A DNA stretch of 64,000 nt, from NCBI GenBank assembly GCA_022747635.1, contig JAKTNV010000769.1, positions 1-64,000 on the forward strand, written 5' to 3'. A program made the translations under genes and the position numbers. This document shows, piece after piece, positions 12,648 through 24,883 of this stretch; positions within the stretch are counted from its first letter, which is position 1, and each line of letters opens with the position of its first letter. Origin of the DNA: Hetaerina americana (lineage: Eukaryota > Arthropoda > Insecta > Odonata > Calopterygidae). Below the pieces are notes generated by a model, which saw only the letters and a program-made list of their open reading frames with translations, did no database searches and was not told the DNA's origin.

Positions 12648-15600
12648 ATGCCTTCTATACACCTCAAACATTCACTCTATTATGGAAGATTGTTGTTTTT
12701 CGAAATATTTTTTCAAATTTGGGCACTTTTACTAACATTAACACTTGCGATGAGGCATCTTTTATGCTCATTTCTTGTCTTGAATGATTTATTCTGGGTT
12801 TTATTTTGTTTATTTGATGAAAATGAACAACAATAAACACCATGGAAACATTTTTGTTTCATTTGTGTTGAGTGAGAATTTCACCTAGAACCCAAAGGGG
12901 GGGGGGGATTGGCACTTTTCATGGAAAAATGAGAAAAATTAAAATTTCTAAAAATGAAATAAATGCCTTCTATACACCTCAAACATTCACTCTATAATGG
13001 AAGATTGTTGTTTTTCGCAATATTTTTTGAAATTTGGGCTCTTTTACTAACATTAACACTTGCGATGAGGCATCTTTTATGCTCATTTCTTGTCTTGAAT
13101 GATTTATTCTGGGTTTTATTTTGTTTATTTGATGAAAATGAACAACAATACACACCATGGAAACATTTTTGTTTGATTTGTGTCGAGTGAGAATTTCACC
13201 CAGAACCCAAAGGGGGGGGTATTGCCACTTTTCATGGAAAAATGAGAAAAATTAAAATTTCTAAAAATGAAATAAATGCCTTCTATACACCTCAAACATT
13301 CACTCTATAATGGAAGATTGTTGTTTTTCGAAATATTTTTTGAAATTTGGGCTCTTTTACTAACATTAACACTTGCGATGAGGCATCTTTTATGCTCATT
13401 TCTTGTCTTTAATGATTTATTCTGGGTTTTATTTTGTTTATTAGATGAAAATGAACAACAATACACACCATGGAAACATTTTTGTTTGATTTGTGTCGAG
13501 TGAGAATTTCACCTAGAACCCAAAGGGGGGGGTATAGGCACTTTTCATGGAAAAATGAGAAAAATTAAAATTTCTAAAAATGAAATAAATGCCTTCTATA
13601 CACCTCAAACATTCACTCTATAATGGAAGATTGTTGTTTTTCGCAATATTTTTTTAAATTTGGGCTCTTTTACTAACATTAACACTTGCGATGAGGCATC
13701 TTTTATGCTCATTTCTTGTCTTGAATGATTTATTCTGGGTTTTATTTTGTTTATTTGATGAAAATGAACAACAATACACACCATGGAAACATTTTTGTTT
13801 GATTTGAGTCGAGTGAGAATTTCACCTAGAACCCAAAGGGGGGGGTATTGGCACTTTTCATGGAGAAATGAGAAAAATTAAAATTTCTAAAAATGAAATA
13901 AATGCCTTCTATACACCTCAAACATTCACTCTATAATGAAAGATTGTTGTTTTTCGAAATATTTTTTCAAATTTGGGCTCTTTTACTAACATTAACACTT
14001 GCGATGAGGAATCTTTTATGCTCATTTCTTGTCTTGAATGATTTATTCTGGGTTTTATTTTGTTTATTTGATGAAAATGAACAACAATAAACACCATGGA
14101 AACATTTTTGTTTGATTTGTGTCGAGTGAGAATTTCACCTAGAACCCAAAGGGGGGGGGGGGTATTGGCACTTTTCATGGAAAAATGAGAAAAATTAAAA
14201 TTTCTAAAAATGAAATAAATGCCTTCTATACACCTCAAACATTCACTCTATAATGGAAGATTGTTGTTTTTCGCAATATTTTTTGAAATTTGGGCTCTTT
14301 TACTAACATTAACACTTGCGATGAGGCATCTTTTATGCTCATTTCTTGTCTTGAATGATTTATTCTGGGTTTTATTTTGTTTATTTGATGAAAATGAACA
14401 ACAATTAACACCATGGAAACATTTTTGTTTGATTTGAGTCGAGTGAGAATTTCACCTAGAACCCAAAGGGGGGGGTATTGCCACTTTTCATGGAAAAATG
14501 AGAAAAATTAAAATTTCTAAAAATGAAATAATTGCCTTCTATACACCTCAAACATTCACTCTATAATGGAAGATTGTTGTTTTTCGAAATATTTTTTCAA
14601 ATTTGGGCTCTTTTACTAACATTAACACTTGCGATGAGGCATTTTTTATGCTCATTTCTTGTCTTGAATGATTTATTCTGGGTTTTATTTTGTTTATTTG
14701 ATGAAAATGAACAACAATACACACCATGGAAACATTTTTGTTTGATTGTGTCGAGTGAGAATTTCACCTAGAACCCAAAGGGGGGGGGGGGGTATTGCCA
14801 CTTTTCATGGAAAAATGAGAAAAATTAAAATTTCTAAAAATGAAATAAATGCCTTCTATACACCTCAAACATTCACTCTATAATGGAAGATTGTTGTTTT
14901 TCGAAATATTTTTTCAAATTTGGGCTCTTTTACTAACATTAACACTTGCGATGAGGCATCTTTTATGCTCATTTCTTGTCTTGAATGATTTATTCTGGGT
15001 TTTATTTTGTTTATTTGATGAAAATGAACAACAATAAACACCATGGAAACATTTTTGTTTGATTTGTGTCGAGTGAGAATTTCACCTAGAACCCAAAGGG
15101 GGGGGGGGTATTGGCACTTTTCATGGAAAAATGAGAAAAATTAAAATTTCTAAAAATGAAATAAATGCCTTCTATACACCTCAAACATTCACTCTATAAT
15201 GGAAGATTGTTGTTTTTCGCAATATTTTTTCAAATTTGGGCTCTTTTACTAACATTAACACTTGCGATGAGGCATCTTTTATGCTCATTTCTTGTCTTGA
15301 ATGATTTATTCTGGGTTTTATTTTGTTTATTTGATGAAAATGAAGAACAATAAACACCATGGAAACATTTTTGTTTGATTTGTGTCGAGTGAGAATTTCA
15401 CCTAGAACCCAAAGGGGGGGGGGGGGGGTATTGGCACTTTTCATGGAAAAATGAGAAAAATTAAAATTTCTAAAAATGTAATAAATGCCGTCTATACACC
15501 TCAAACATTCACTCTATAATGGAAGATTGTTGTTTTTCGCGATATTTTTTGAATTTTGGGCTCTTTTACTAACATTAACACTTGCGATGAGGCATCTTTT

Positions 15601-16423
15601 ATGCTCATTTCTTGTCTTGAATGATTTATTCTGGGTTTTATTTTGTTTATTTGATGAAAATGAACAACAATACACACCATGGAAACATTTTTGTTTGATT
15701 TGTGTCGAGTGAGAATTTCACCTAGAACCCAAAGGGGGGGGTATTGGCTCTTTTCATGGAAAAATGAGAAAAATTAAATTTCTAAAAATGAAATAAATGC
15801 CTTCTATACACCTCAAACATTCACTCTATAATGAAAGATTGTTGTTTTTCGCAATATTTTTTTAAATTTGGGCTCTTTTACTTACATTAACACTTGCGAT
15901 GAGGCATCTTTTATGCTCATTTCTTGTCTTGAATGATTTATTCTGGGTTTTATTTTGTTTATTTGATGAAAATGAACAACAATACACACCATGGAAACAT
16001 TTTTGTTTGATATGTGTCGAGTGAGAATTTCACCTAGAACCCAAAGGGGGGGGTATTGGCACTTTTCATGGAAAAATGAGAAAAATTAAAATTTCTAAAA
16101 ATGAAATAAATGCCTTCTATACACCTCAAACATTCACTCTATAATGGAAGATTGTTGTTTTTCGCAATATTTTTTTAAATTTGGGCTCTTTTACTAACAT
16201 TAACACTTGCGATGAGGCATCTTTTATGCTCATTTCTTGTCTTGAATGATTTATTCTGGGTTTTATTTTGTTTATTTGATGAAAATGAACAACAATACAC
16301 ACCATGGAAACATTTTTGTTTGATTTGTGTCGAGTGAGAATTTCACCTAGAACCCAAAGGGGGGGGGTATTGGCACTTTTCAATAAAAAATGAGAAAAAT
16401 TAAAATTTCTAAAAATGAAATAA
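12648..16423 (+). repeat. HOR-B, copy 1 (M41-M52, 12 monomers, 3776 bp)
   Basis: Monomer starts: 12648, 12963, 13276, 13589, 13902, 14219, 14532, 14849, 15165, 15485, 15797, 16110. M41-M51 match M53-M63 in order at an offset of about 3776 bp. Unusual shared markers include GATGAGGAATC (13902 and 17678), AATAATTGCC at the start of the seventh monomer (14532 and 18308), GGCATTTTTTATG in that same monomer, GAAGAACAATAAAC (15165 and 18941) and TTGGCTCTTTTC after 15485 and 19259. The last monomer, M52, is a chimera: its first half has TAAATTTGGG like M65, and its tail has CAATAAAA like M40. That is what an unequal crossover would leave at the duplication boundary. Confidence 0.9.
15414..15428 (+). 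repeat. Longest G-run in the window (15 G)
   Basis: Every monomer carries a G-run after CCCAAA, most often 8 G. Here it reaches 15, the longest I found; the counterpart in the next HOR copy, at 19190-19202, has 13. Fifteen consecutive G could in principle fold into an intramolecular G-quadruplex with one-base loops, which 8 G cannot do. Homopolymers are also the commonest place for long-read errors, so the exact length is uncertain. Confidence 0.85.
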
Positions 16424-19400
16424 ATGCCTTCTATACACCTCAAACATTCACTCTATTATGGAAGATTGTTGTTTTTCGAAATATTTTTTCAAATTTGGGC
16501 ACTTTTACTAACATTAACACTTGCGATGAGGCATCTTTTATGCTCATTTCTTGTCTTGAATGATTTATTCTGGGTTTTATTTTGTTTATTTGATGAAAAT
16601 GAACAACAATAAACACCATGGAAACATTTTTGTTTCATTTGTGTTGAGTGAGAATTTCACCTAGAACCCAAAGGGGGGGGGGGATTGGCACTTTTCATGG
16701 AAAAATGAGAAAAATTAAAATTTCTAAAAATGAAATAAATGCCTTCTATACACCTCAAACATTCACTCTATAATGGAAGATTGTTGTTTTTCGCAATATT
16801 TTTTGAAATTTGGGCTCTTTTACTAACATTAACACTTGCGATGAGGCATCTTTTATGCTCATTTCTTGTCTTGAATGATTTATTCTGGGTTTTATTTTGT
16901 TTATTTGATGAAAATGAACAACAATACACACCATGGAAACATTTTTGTTTGATTTGTGTCGAGTGAGAATTTCACCCAGAACCCAAAGGGGGGGGTATTG
17001 CCACTTTTCATGGAAAAATGAGAAAAATTAAAATTTCTAAAAATGAAATAAATGCCTTCTATACACCTCAAACATTCACTCTATAATGGAAGATTGTTGT
17101 TTTTCGAAATATTTTTTGAAATTTGGGCTCTTTTACTAACATTAACACTTGCGATGAGGCATCTTTTATGCTCATTTCTTGTCTTTAATGATTTATTCTG
17201 GGTTTTATTTTGTTTATTAGATGAAAATGAACAACAATACACACCATGGAAACATTTTTGTTTGATTTGTGTCGAGTGAGAATTTCACCTAGAACCCAAA
17301 GGGGGGGGTATAGGCACTTTTCATGGAAAAATGAGAAAAATTAAAATTTCTAAAAATGAAATAAATGCCTTCTATACACCTCAAACATTCACTCTATAAT
17401 GGAAGATTGTTGTTTTTCGCAATATTTTTTTAAATTTGGGCTCTTTTACTAACATTAACACTTGCGATGAGGCATCTTTTATGCTCATTTCTTGTCTTGA
17501 ATGATTTATTCTGGGTTTTATTTTGTTTATTTGATGAAAATGAACAACAATACACACCATGGAAACATTTTTGTTTGATTTGAGTCGAGTGAGAATTTCA
17601 CCTAGAACCCAAAGGGGGGGGTATTGGCACTTTTCATGGAGAAATGAGAAAAATTAAAATTTCTAAAAATGAAATAAATGCCTTCTATACACCTCAAACA
17701 TTCACTCTATAATGAAAGATTGTTGTTTTTCGAAATATTTTTTCAAATTTGGGCTCTTTTACTAACATTAACACTTGCGATGAGGAATCTTTTATGCTCA
17801 TTTCTTGTCTTGAATGATTTATTCTGGGTTTTATTTTGTTTATTTGATGAAAATGAACAACAATAAACACCATGGAAACATTTTTGTTTGATTTGTGTCG
17901 AGTGAGAATTTCACCTAGAACCCAAAGGGGGGGGGGGGTATTGGCACTTTTCATGGAAAAATGAGAAAAATTAAAATTTCTAAAAATGAAATAAATGCCT
18001 TCTATACACCTCAAACATTCACTCTATAATGGAAGATTGTTGTTTTTCGCAATATTTTTTGAAATTTGGGCTCTTTTACTAACATTAACACTTGCGATGA
18101 GGCATCTTTTATGCTCATTTCTTGTCTTGAATGATTTATTCTGGGTTTTATTTTGTTTATTTGATGAAAATGAACAACAATTAACACCATGGAAACATTT
18201 TTGTTTGATTTGAGTCGAGTGAGAATTTCACCTAGAACCCAAAGGGGGGGGTATTGCCACTTTTCATGGAAAAATGAGAAAAATTAAAATTTCTAAAAAT
18301 GAAATAATTGCCTTCTATACACCTCAAACATTCACTCTATAATGGAAGATTGTTGTTTTTCGAAATATTTTTTCAAATTTGGGCTCTTTTACTAACATTA
18401 ACACTTGCGATGAGGCATTTTTTATGCTCATTTCTTGTCTTGAATGATTTATTCTGGGTTTTATTTTGTTTATTTGATGAAAATGAACAACAATACACAC
18501 CATGGAAACATTTTTGTTTGATTGTGTCGAGTGAGAATTTCACCTAGAACCCAAAGGGGGGGGGGGGGGTATTGCCACTTTTCATGGAAAAATGAGAAAA
18601 ATTAAAATTTCTAAAAATGAAATAAATGCCTTCTATACACCTCAAACATTCACTCTATAATGGAAGATTGTTGTTTTTCGAAATATTTTTTCAAATTTGG
18701 GCTCTTTTACTAACATTAACACTTGCGATGAGGCATCTTTTATGCTCATTTCTTGTCTTGAATGATTTATTCTGGGTTTTATTTTGTTTATTTGATGAAA
18801 ATGAACAACAATAAACACCATGGAAACATTTTTGTTTGATTTGTGTCGAGTGAGAATTTCACCTAGAACCCAAAGGGGGGGGGGTATTGGCACTTTTCAT
18901 GGAAAAATGAGAAAAATTAAAATTTCTAAAAATGAAATAAATGCCTTCTATACACCTCAAACATTCACTCTATAATGGAAGATTGTTGTTTTTCGCAATA
19001 TTTTTTCAAATTTGGGCTCTTTTACTAACATTAACACTTGCGATGAGGCATCTTTTATGCTCATTTCTTGTCTTGAATGATTTATTCTGGGTTTTATTTT
19101 GTTTATTTGATGAAAATGAAGAACAATAAACACCATGGAAACATTTTTGTTTGATTTGTGTCGAGTGAGAATTTCACCTAGAACCCAAAGGGGGGGGGGG
19201 GGTATTGGCACTTTTCATGGAAAAATGAGAAAAATTAAAATTTCTAAAAATGTAATAAATGCCGTCTATACACCTCAAACATTCACTCTATAATGGAAGA
19301 TTGTTGTTTTTCGCGATATTTTTTGAATTTTGGGCTCTTTTACTAACATTAACACTTGCGATGAGGCATCTTTTATGCTCATTTCTTGTCTTGAATGATT

Positions 19401-19883
19401 TATTCTGGGTTTTATTTTGTTTATTTGATGAAAATGAACAACAATACACACCATGGAAACATTTTTGTTTGATTTGTGTCGAGTGAGAATTTCACCTAGA
19501 ACCCAAAGGGGGGGGTATTGGCTCTTTTCATGGAAAAATGAGAAAAATTAAATTTCTAAAAATGAAATAAATGCCTTCTATACACCTCAAACATTCACTC
19601 TATAATGAAAGATTGTTGTTTTTCGCAATATTTTTTTAAATTTGGGCTCTTTTACTTACATTAACACTTGCGATGAGGCATCTTTTATGCTCATTTCTTG
19701 TCTTGAATGATTTATTCTGGGTTTTATTTTGTTTATTTGATGAAAATGAACAACAATACACACCATGGAAACATTTTTGTTTGATTTGTGTCGAGTGAGA
19801 ATTTCACCTAGAACCCAAAGGGGGGGGTATTGGCACTTTTCATGGAAAAATGAGAAAAATTAAAATTTCTAAAAATGTAATAA
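16424..19883 (+). repeat. HOR-B, copy 2 (M53-M63, 11 monomers)
   Basis: Monomer starts: 16424, 16739, 17052, 17365, 17678, 17995, 18308, 18626, 18941, 19259, 19571. It repeats M41-M51 with almost no difference apart from G-run length: 13 versus 14, 11 versus 10 and 15 versus 13 G in the seventh, eighth and ninth monomers. The last monomer has TTTGTGTCGAG where copy 1 has ATGTGTCGAG. CAATAAAA tails, typical of the left domain, are last seen at the end of M52 (about 16380) and do not reappear until 48.6 kb. Confidence 0.9.
18556..18569 (+). repeat. Long G-run (14 G)
   Basis: The matching position in HOR-B copy 1 (14780-14792) has 13 G, while the surrounding monomers look identical. This shows that the G-run changes faster than the rest of the monomer, or that it is read less accurately. 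Confidence 0.8.
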
Positions 19884-21446
19884 ATGCCGTCTATACACCT
19901 CAAACATTCACTCTATAATGGAAGATTGTTGTTTTTCGCAATATTTTTTTAAATTTGGGCTCTTTTACTTACATTAACACTTGCGATGAGGCATCTTTTA
20001 TGCTCATTTCTTGTCTTGAATGATTTATTCTGGGTTTTATTTTGTTTATTTGATGAAAATGATCAACAATACACACCATGGAAACATTTTTGTTTGATAT
20101 GTGTCGAGTGAGAATTTCACCTAGAACCCAAAGGGGGGGGTATTGGCACTTTTCATGGAAAAATGAGAAAAATTAAAATTTCTAAAAATGAAATAAATGC
20201 CTTCTATACACCTCAAACATTCACTCTATAATGGAAGATTGTTGTTTTTCGCAATATTTTTTTAAATTTGGGCTCTTTTACTAACATTAACACTTGCGAT
20301 GAGGCATCTTTTATACTCATTTCATGTCTTGAATGATTTATTCTGGGTTTTATTTTGTTTATTTGATGAAAATGAACAACAATACACACCATGGAAACAT
20401 TTTTGTTTGATTTGTGTCGAGTGAGAATTTCACCTAGAACCCAAAGGGGAGGGTATTGGCACTTTTCATGGAAAAATGGGAAAAATTAAAATTTCTAAAA
20501 ATGAAATAAATGCCTTCTATACACCTCAAACATTCACTCTATAATGGAAGATTGTTGTTTTTCGCAATATTTTTTGAAATTTGGGCTCTTTTACTAACAT
20601 TAACACTTGCGATGAGGCATCTTTTATGCTCATTTCTTGTCTTGAATGATTTATTCTGGGTTTTATTTTGTTTATTTGATGAAAATGAACAACAATTAAC
20701 ACCCTGAAAACATTTTTGTTTGATTTGTGTCGAGTGAGAATTTCACCTAGAACCCAAAGGGGGGGGTTGGCACTTTTCATGGAAAAATGAGAAAAATTAA
20801 AATTTCTAAAAATGAAATAAATGCCTTCTATACACCTCAAACATTCACTCTATAATGGAAGATTGTTGTTTTTCGCGATATTTTTTTAAATTTGGGCTCT
20901 TTTACTTACATTAACACTTGCGATGAGGCATCTTTTATGCTCATTTCTTGTCTTGAATGATTTATTCTGGGTTTTATTTTGTTTATTTGATGAAAATGAA
21001 CAACAATACACACCATGGAAACATTTTTCTTTGATTTGTGTCGAGTGAGAATTTCACCTAGAACCCAAAGGGGGGGGTATTGGCACTTTTCATGGAAAAA
21101 TGAGAAAAATTAAAATTTCTAAAAATGTAATAAATGCCGTCTATACACCTCAAACATTCACTCTATAATGGAAGATTGTTGTTTTTCGCGATATTTTTTG
21201 AATTTTGGGCTCTTTTACTAACATTAACACTTGCGATGAGGCATCTTTTATGCTCATTTCTTGTCTTGAATGATTTATTCTGGGTTTTATTTTGTTTATT
21301 TGTTGAAAATGAACAACAATTAACACCATGGAAACATTTTTGTTTGATTTGAGTCGAGTGAGAATTTCACCTAGAACCCAAAGGGGGGGGTATTGGCACT
21401 TTTCATGGAAAAATGAGAAAAATTAAAATTTCTAAAAATGTAATAA
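19884..21446 (+). repeat. Transition monomers M64-M68 between HOR-B and HOR-C
   Basis: Monomer starts: 19884, 20197, 20510, 20821, 21134. They do not form a complete copy of a neighbouring HOR. M64 combines GCCGTC with TAAATTT and CTTACATT. M66 carries ACCCTGAAAAC and a G-run joined straight to TTGGCAC (no TAT), features that return at 28321. M67 (TTTTTCTTTG) resembles M73, M84 and M95. M68 has TTTGTTGAAAA, seen nowhere else that I noticed. The set looks like the eroded left edge of the HOR-C expansion. Confidence 0.75.
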
Positions 21447-24400
21447 ATGCCTTCTATACACCTCAAACATTCACCCTATAATGAAAGATTGTTGTTTTTC
21501 GCAATATTTTTTTAAATTTGGGCTCTTTTACTTACATTAACACTTGCGATGAGGCATCTTTTATGCTCATTTCTTGTCTTGAATGATTTATTCTGGGTTT
21601 TATTTTGTTTATTTGATGAAAATTAGTAACAATACACACCATGGAAACATTTTTGTTTGATTTGTGTCGAGTGAGAATTTCACCTAGAACCCAAAGGGCG
21701 GGGTATTGGCACTTTTCATGGAAAAATGAGAAAAATTAAAATTTCTAAAAATGTAATAAATGCCGTCTATACACCTCAAACATTCACTCTATAATGGAAG
21801 ATTGTTGTTTTTCGCAATATTTTTTCAAATTTGGGCTCTTTTACTAACATTAACACTTGCGATGAGGCATCTTTTATGCTCATTTCTTGTCTTGAATGAT
21901 TTATTCTGGGTTTTATTTTGTTTATTTGATGAAAATGAACAACAATAAACACCATGGAAACATTTTTGTTTGATTTGTGTCGAGTGAGAATTTCACCTAG
22001 AACCCAAAGGGGGGGGTATTGGCACTTTTCATGGAAAAATGAGAAAAATTAAAATTTCTAAAAATGAAATAAATGCCTTCTATACACCTCAAACATTCAC
22101 TCTATAATGGAAGATTGTTGTTTTTCGCAATATTTTTTTAAATTTGGGCTCTTTTACTAACATTAACACTTGCGATGAGGCATCTTTTATGCTAATTTCT
22201 TGTCTTGAATGATTTATTCTGGGTTTTATTTTGTTTATTTGATGAAATGAACAACAATACACACCATGGAAACATTTTTGTTTGATTTGTGTCGAGTGAG
22301 AATTTCACCTAGAACCCAAAGGGCACGTATTGGCACTTTTCATGGATAAATGAGAAAAATTAAAATTTCTAAAAATGAAATAAATGCCTTCTATACACCT
22401 CAAACATTCACTCTATAATGGAAGATTGTTGTTTTTCGCAATATTTTTTGAAATTTGGGTTCTTTTACTAACATTAACACTTGCGATGAGGCATCTTTTA
22501 TGCTCATTTCTTGTCTTGAATGATTTATTCTGGGTTTTATTTTGTTTATTTGATGAAAATGAACAACAATTAACACCATGAAAACATTTTTGTTTGATTT
22601 GTGTCGAGTGAGAATTTCACCTAGAACCCAAAGGGGGGTTGGCACTTTTCATGGAAAAATGAGAAAAATTAAAATTTCTAAAAATGAAATAAATGCCTTC
22701 TATACACCTCAAACATTCACTCTATAATGGAAGATTGTTGTTTTTCGCGATATTTTTTTAAATTTGGGCTCTTTTACTTACATTAACACTTGCGATGAGG
22801 CATCTTTTATGCTCATTTCTTGTCTTGAATGATTTATTCTGGGTTTTATTTTGTTTATTTGATGAAAATGAACAACAATACACACCATGGAAACATTTTT
22901 CTTTGATTTGTGTCGAGTGAGAATTTCACCTAGAACCCAAAGGGGGGGGTATTGGCACTTTTCATGGAAAAATGAGAAAAATTAAAATTTCTAAAAATGT
23001 AATAAATGCTGTCTATACACCTCAAACATTCACTCTATAATGGAAGATTGTTGTTTTTCGCGATATTTTTTGAATTTTGGGCTCTTTTACTAACATTAAC
23101 ACTTGCGATGAGGCATCTTTTATGCTCATTTCTTGTCTTGAATGATTTATTCTGGGTTTTATTTTGTTTATTTGATGAAAATGAGTAACAATACACACCA
23201 TGGAAACATTTTTGTTTGATTTGTGTCGAGTGAGAATTTCACCTAGAACCCAAAGGGGGGGGTATTGGCACTTTTCATGGAAAAATGAGAAAAATTAAAA
23301 TTTCTAAAAATGAAATAAATGCCTTCTATACACCTCAAACATTCACTCTATAATGGAAGATTGTTGTTTTTCGCAATATTTTTTTAAATTTGGGCTCTTT
23401 TACTAACATTAACACTTGCGATGAGGCATCTTTTATGCTCATTTCTTGTCTTGAATGATTTATTCTGGGTTTTATTTTGTTTATTTGATGAAAATGAACA
23501 ACAATACACACCATGGAAACATTTTTGTTTGATTTCTGTCGAGTGAGAATTTCACCTAGAACCCAAAGGGGAGGGTATTGGCACTTTTCATGGAAAAATG
23601 AGAAAATTTAAAATTTCTAAAAATGAAATAAATGCCTTCTATACACCTCAAACATTCACTCTATAATGGAAGATTGTTGTTTTTCGCGATATTTTTTGAA
23701 ATTTGGGCTCTTTTACTAACATTAACACTTGCGATGAGGCATCTTTTATGCTCATTTCTTGTCTTGAATGATTTATTCTGGGTTTTATTTTGTTTATTTG
23801 ATGAAAATGAACAACAATAAACACCATGGAAACATTTTTGTTTGATTTGTGTCGAGTGAGAATTTCACCCAGAACCCAAAGGGGGGGGTATTGGCACTTT
23901 TCATGGAAAAATGAGAAAAATTAAAATTTCTAAAAATGAAATAAATGCCTTCTATACACCTCAAACATTCACTCTATAATGGAAGATTGTTGTTTTTCGC
24001 GATATTTTTTGAAATTTTGGCTCTTTTACTAACATTAACACTTGCGATGAGGCATCTTTTATGCTCATTTCTTATCTTTAATGATTTATTCTGGGTTTTA
24101 TTTTGTTTATTTGATGAAAATGAACAACAATACACACCATGGAAACATTTTTGTTTGATTTGTGTCGAGTGAGAATTTCACCTAGAACCCAAAGGGGGGG
24201 GTATTGGCACTTTTCATGGAAAAATGAGAAAAATTAAAATTTCTAAAAATGTAATAAATGCCTTCTATACACCTCAAACATTCACTCTATAATGGAAGAT
24301 TGTTGTTTTTCGCGATATTTTTTGAAATTTTGGCTCTTTTACTAACATTAACACTTGCGATGAGGCATCTTTTATGCTCATTTCTTGTCTTGAATGATTT

Positions 24401-24883
24401 ATTCTGGGTTTTATTTTCTTAATTTGATGAAAATGAACAACAATACACACCATGGAAACATTTTTGTTTGATTTGTGTCGAGTGAGAATTTCACCTAGAA
24501 CCCAAAGGTGGGGGTATTGGCACTTTTCATGGAAAAATGAGAAAAATTAAAATTTCTAAAAATGTAATAAATGCCTTCTATACACCTCAAACATTCACTC
24601 TACAATGGAAGATTGTTGTTTTTCGCGATATTTTTTGAAATTTTGGCTCTTTTACTAACATTAACACTAGCGATGAGGCATCTTTTATGCTCATTTCTTA
24701 TCTTTAATGATTTATTCTTAGTTTTATTTTGTTTATTTGATGAAAATGAACAACAATACACACCATAGAAACATTTTTGTTTGATTTGTGTCGAGTGACA
24801 ATTTCACCTTGAACCCAAAGGGGGGGGTATTGGCACTTTTCATGGAAAAATGAGAAAAATTAAAATTTCTAAAAATGTAATAA
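21447..24883 (+). repeat. HOR-C, copy 1 (M69-M79, 11 monomers, 3437 bp)
   Basis: Monomer starts: 21447, 21760, 22073, 22384, 22693, 23006, 23319, 23632, 23945, 24258, 24571. All eleven recur in the same order 3437 bp downstream. Private markers shared by both copies include CACCCTATAATGAAAG with AATTAGTAAC (first monomer), GCTAATTTC with GATGAAATG (third), GGGCACGTATTGG and CATGGATAAATG (end of the third), GGGTTCTTTT (fourth), GCTGTC (sixth), TTTCTGTCG (seventh), TTTTCTTAATTTG (tenth), and CTACAATGG, ACTAGCG, TTCTTAG, CATAGAAAC and GTGACAATTTCAC (eleventh). The only clear difference I saw is after M72/M83: six G joined to TTGG here, four G followed by TATTGG in copy 2. Confidence 0.93.
22319..22358 (+). 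repeat. Linker marker GGGCACGTATTGG, first of three
   Basis: The G-run here is reduced to GGG followed by CACG, and CATGGATAAATG replaces CATGGAAAAATG. The same double change occurs at about 25757 and 29194, once per HOR-C copy. It is a convenient tag for that 3.4 kb unit. Confidence 0.9.
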
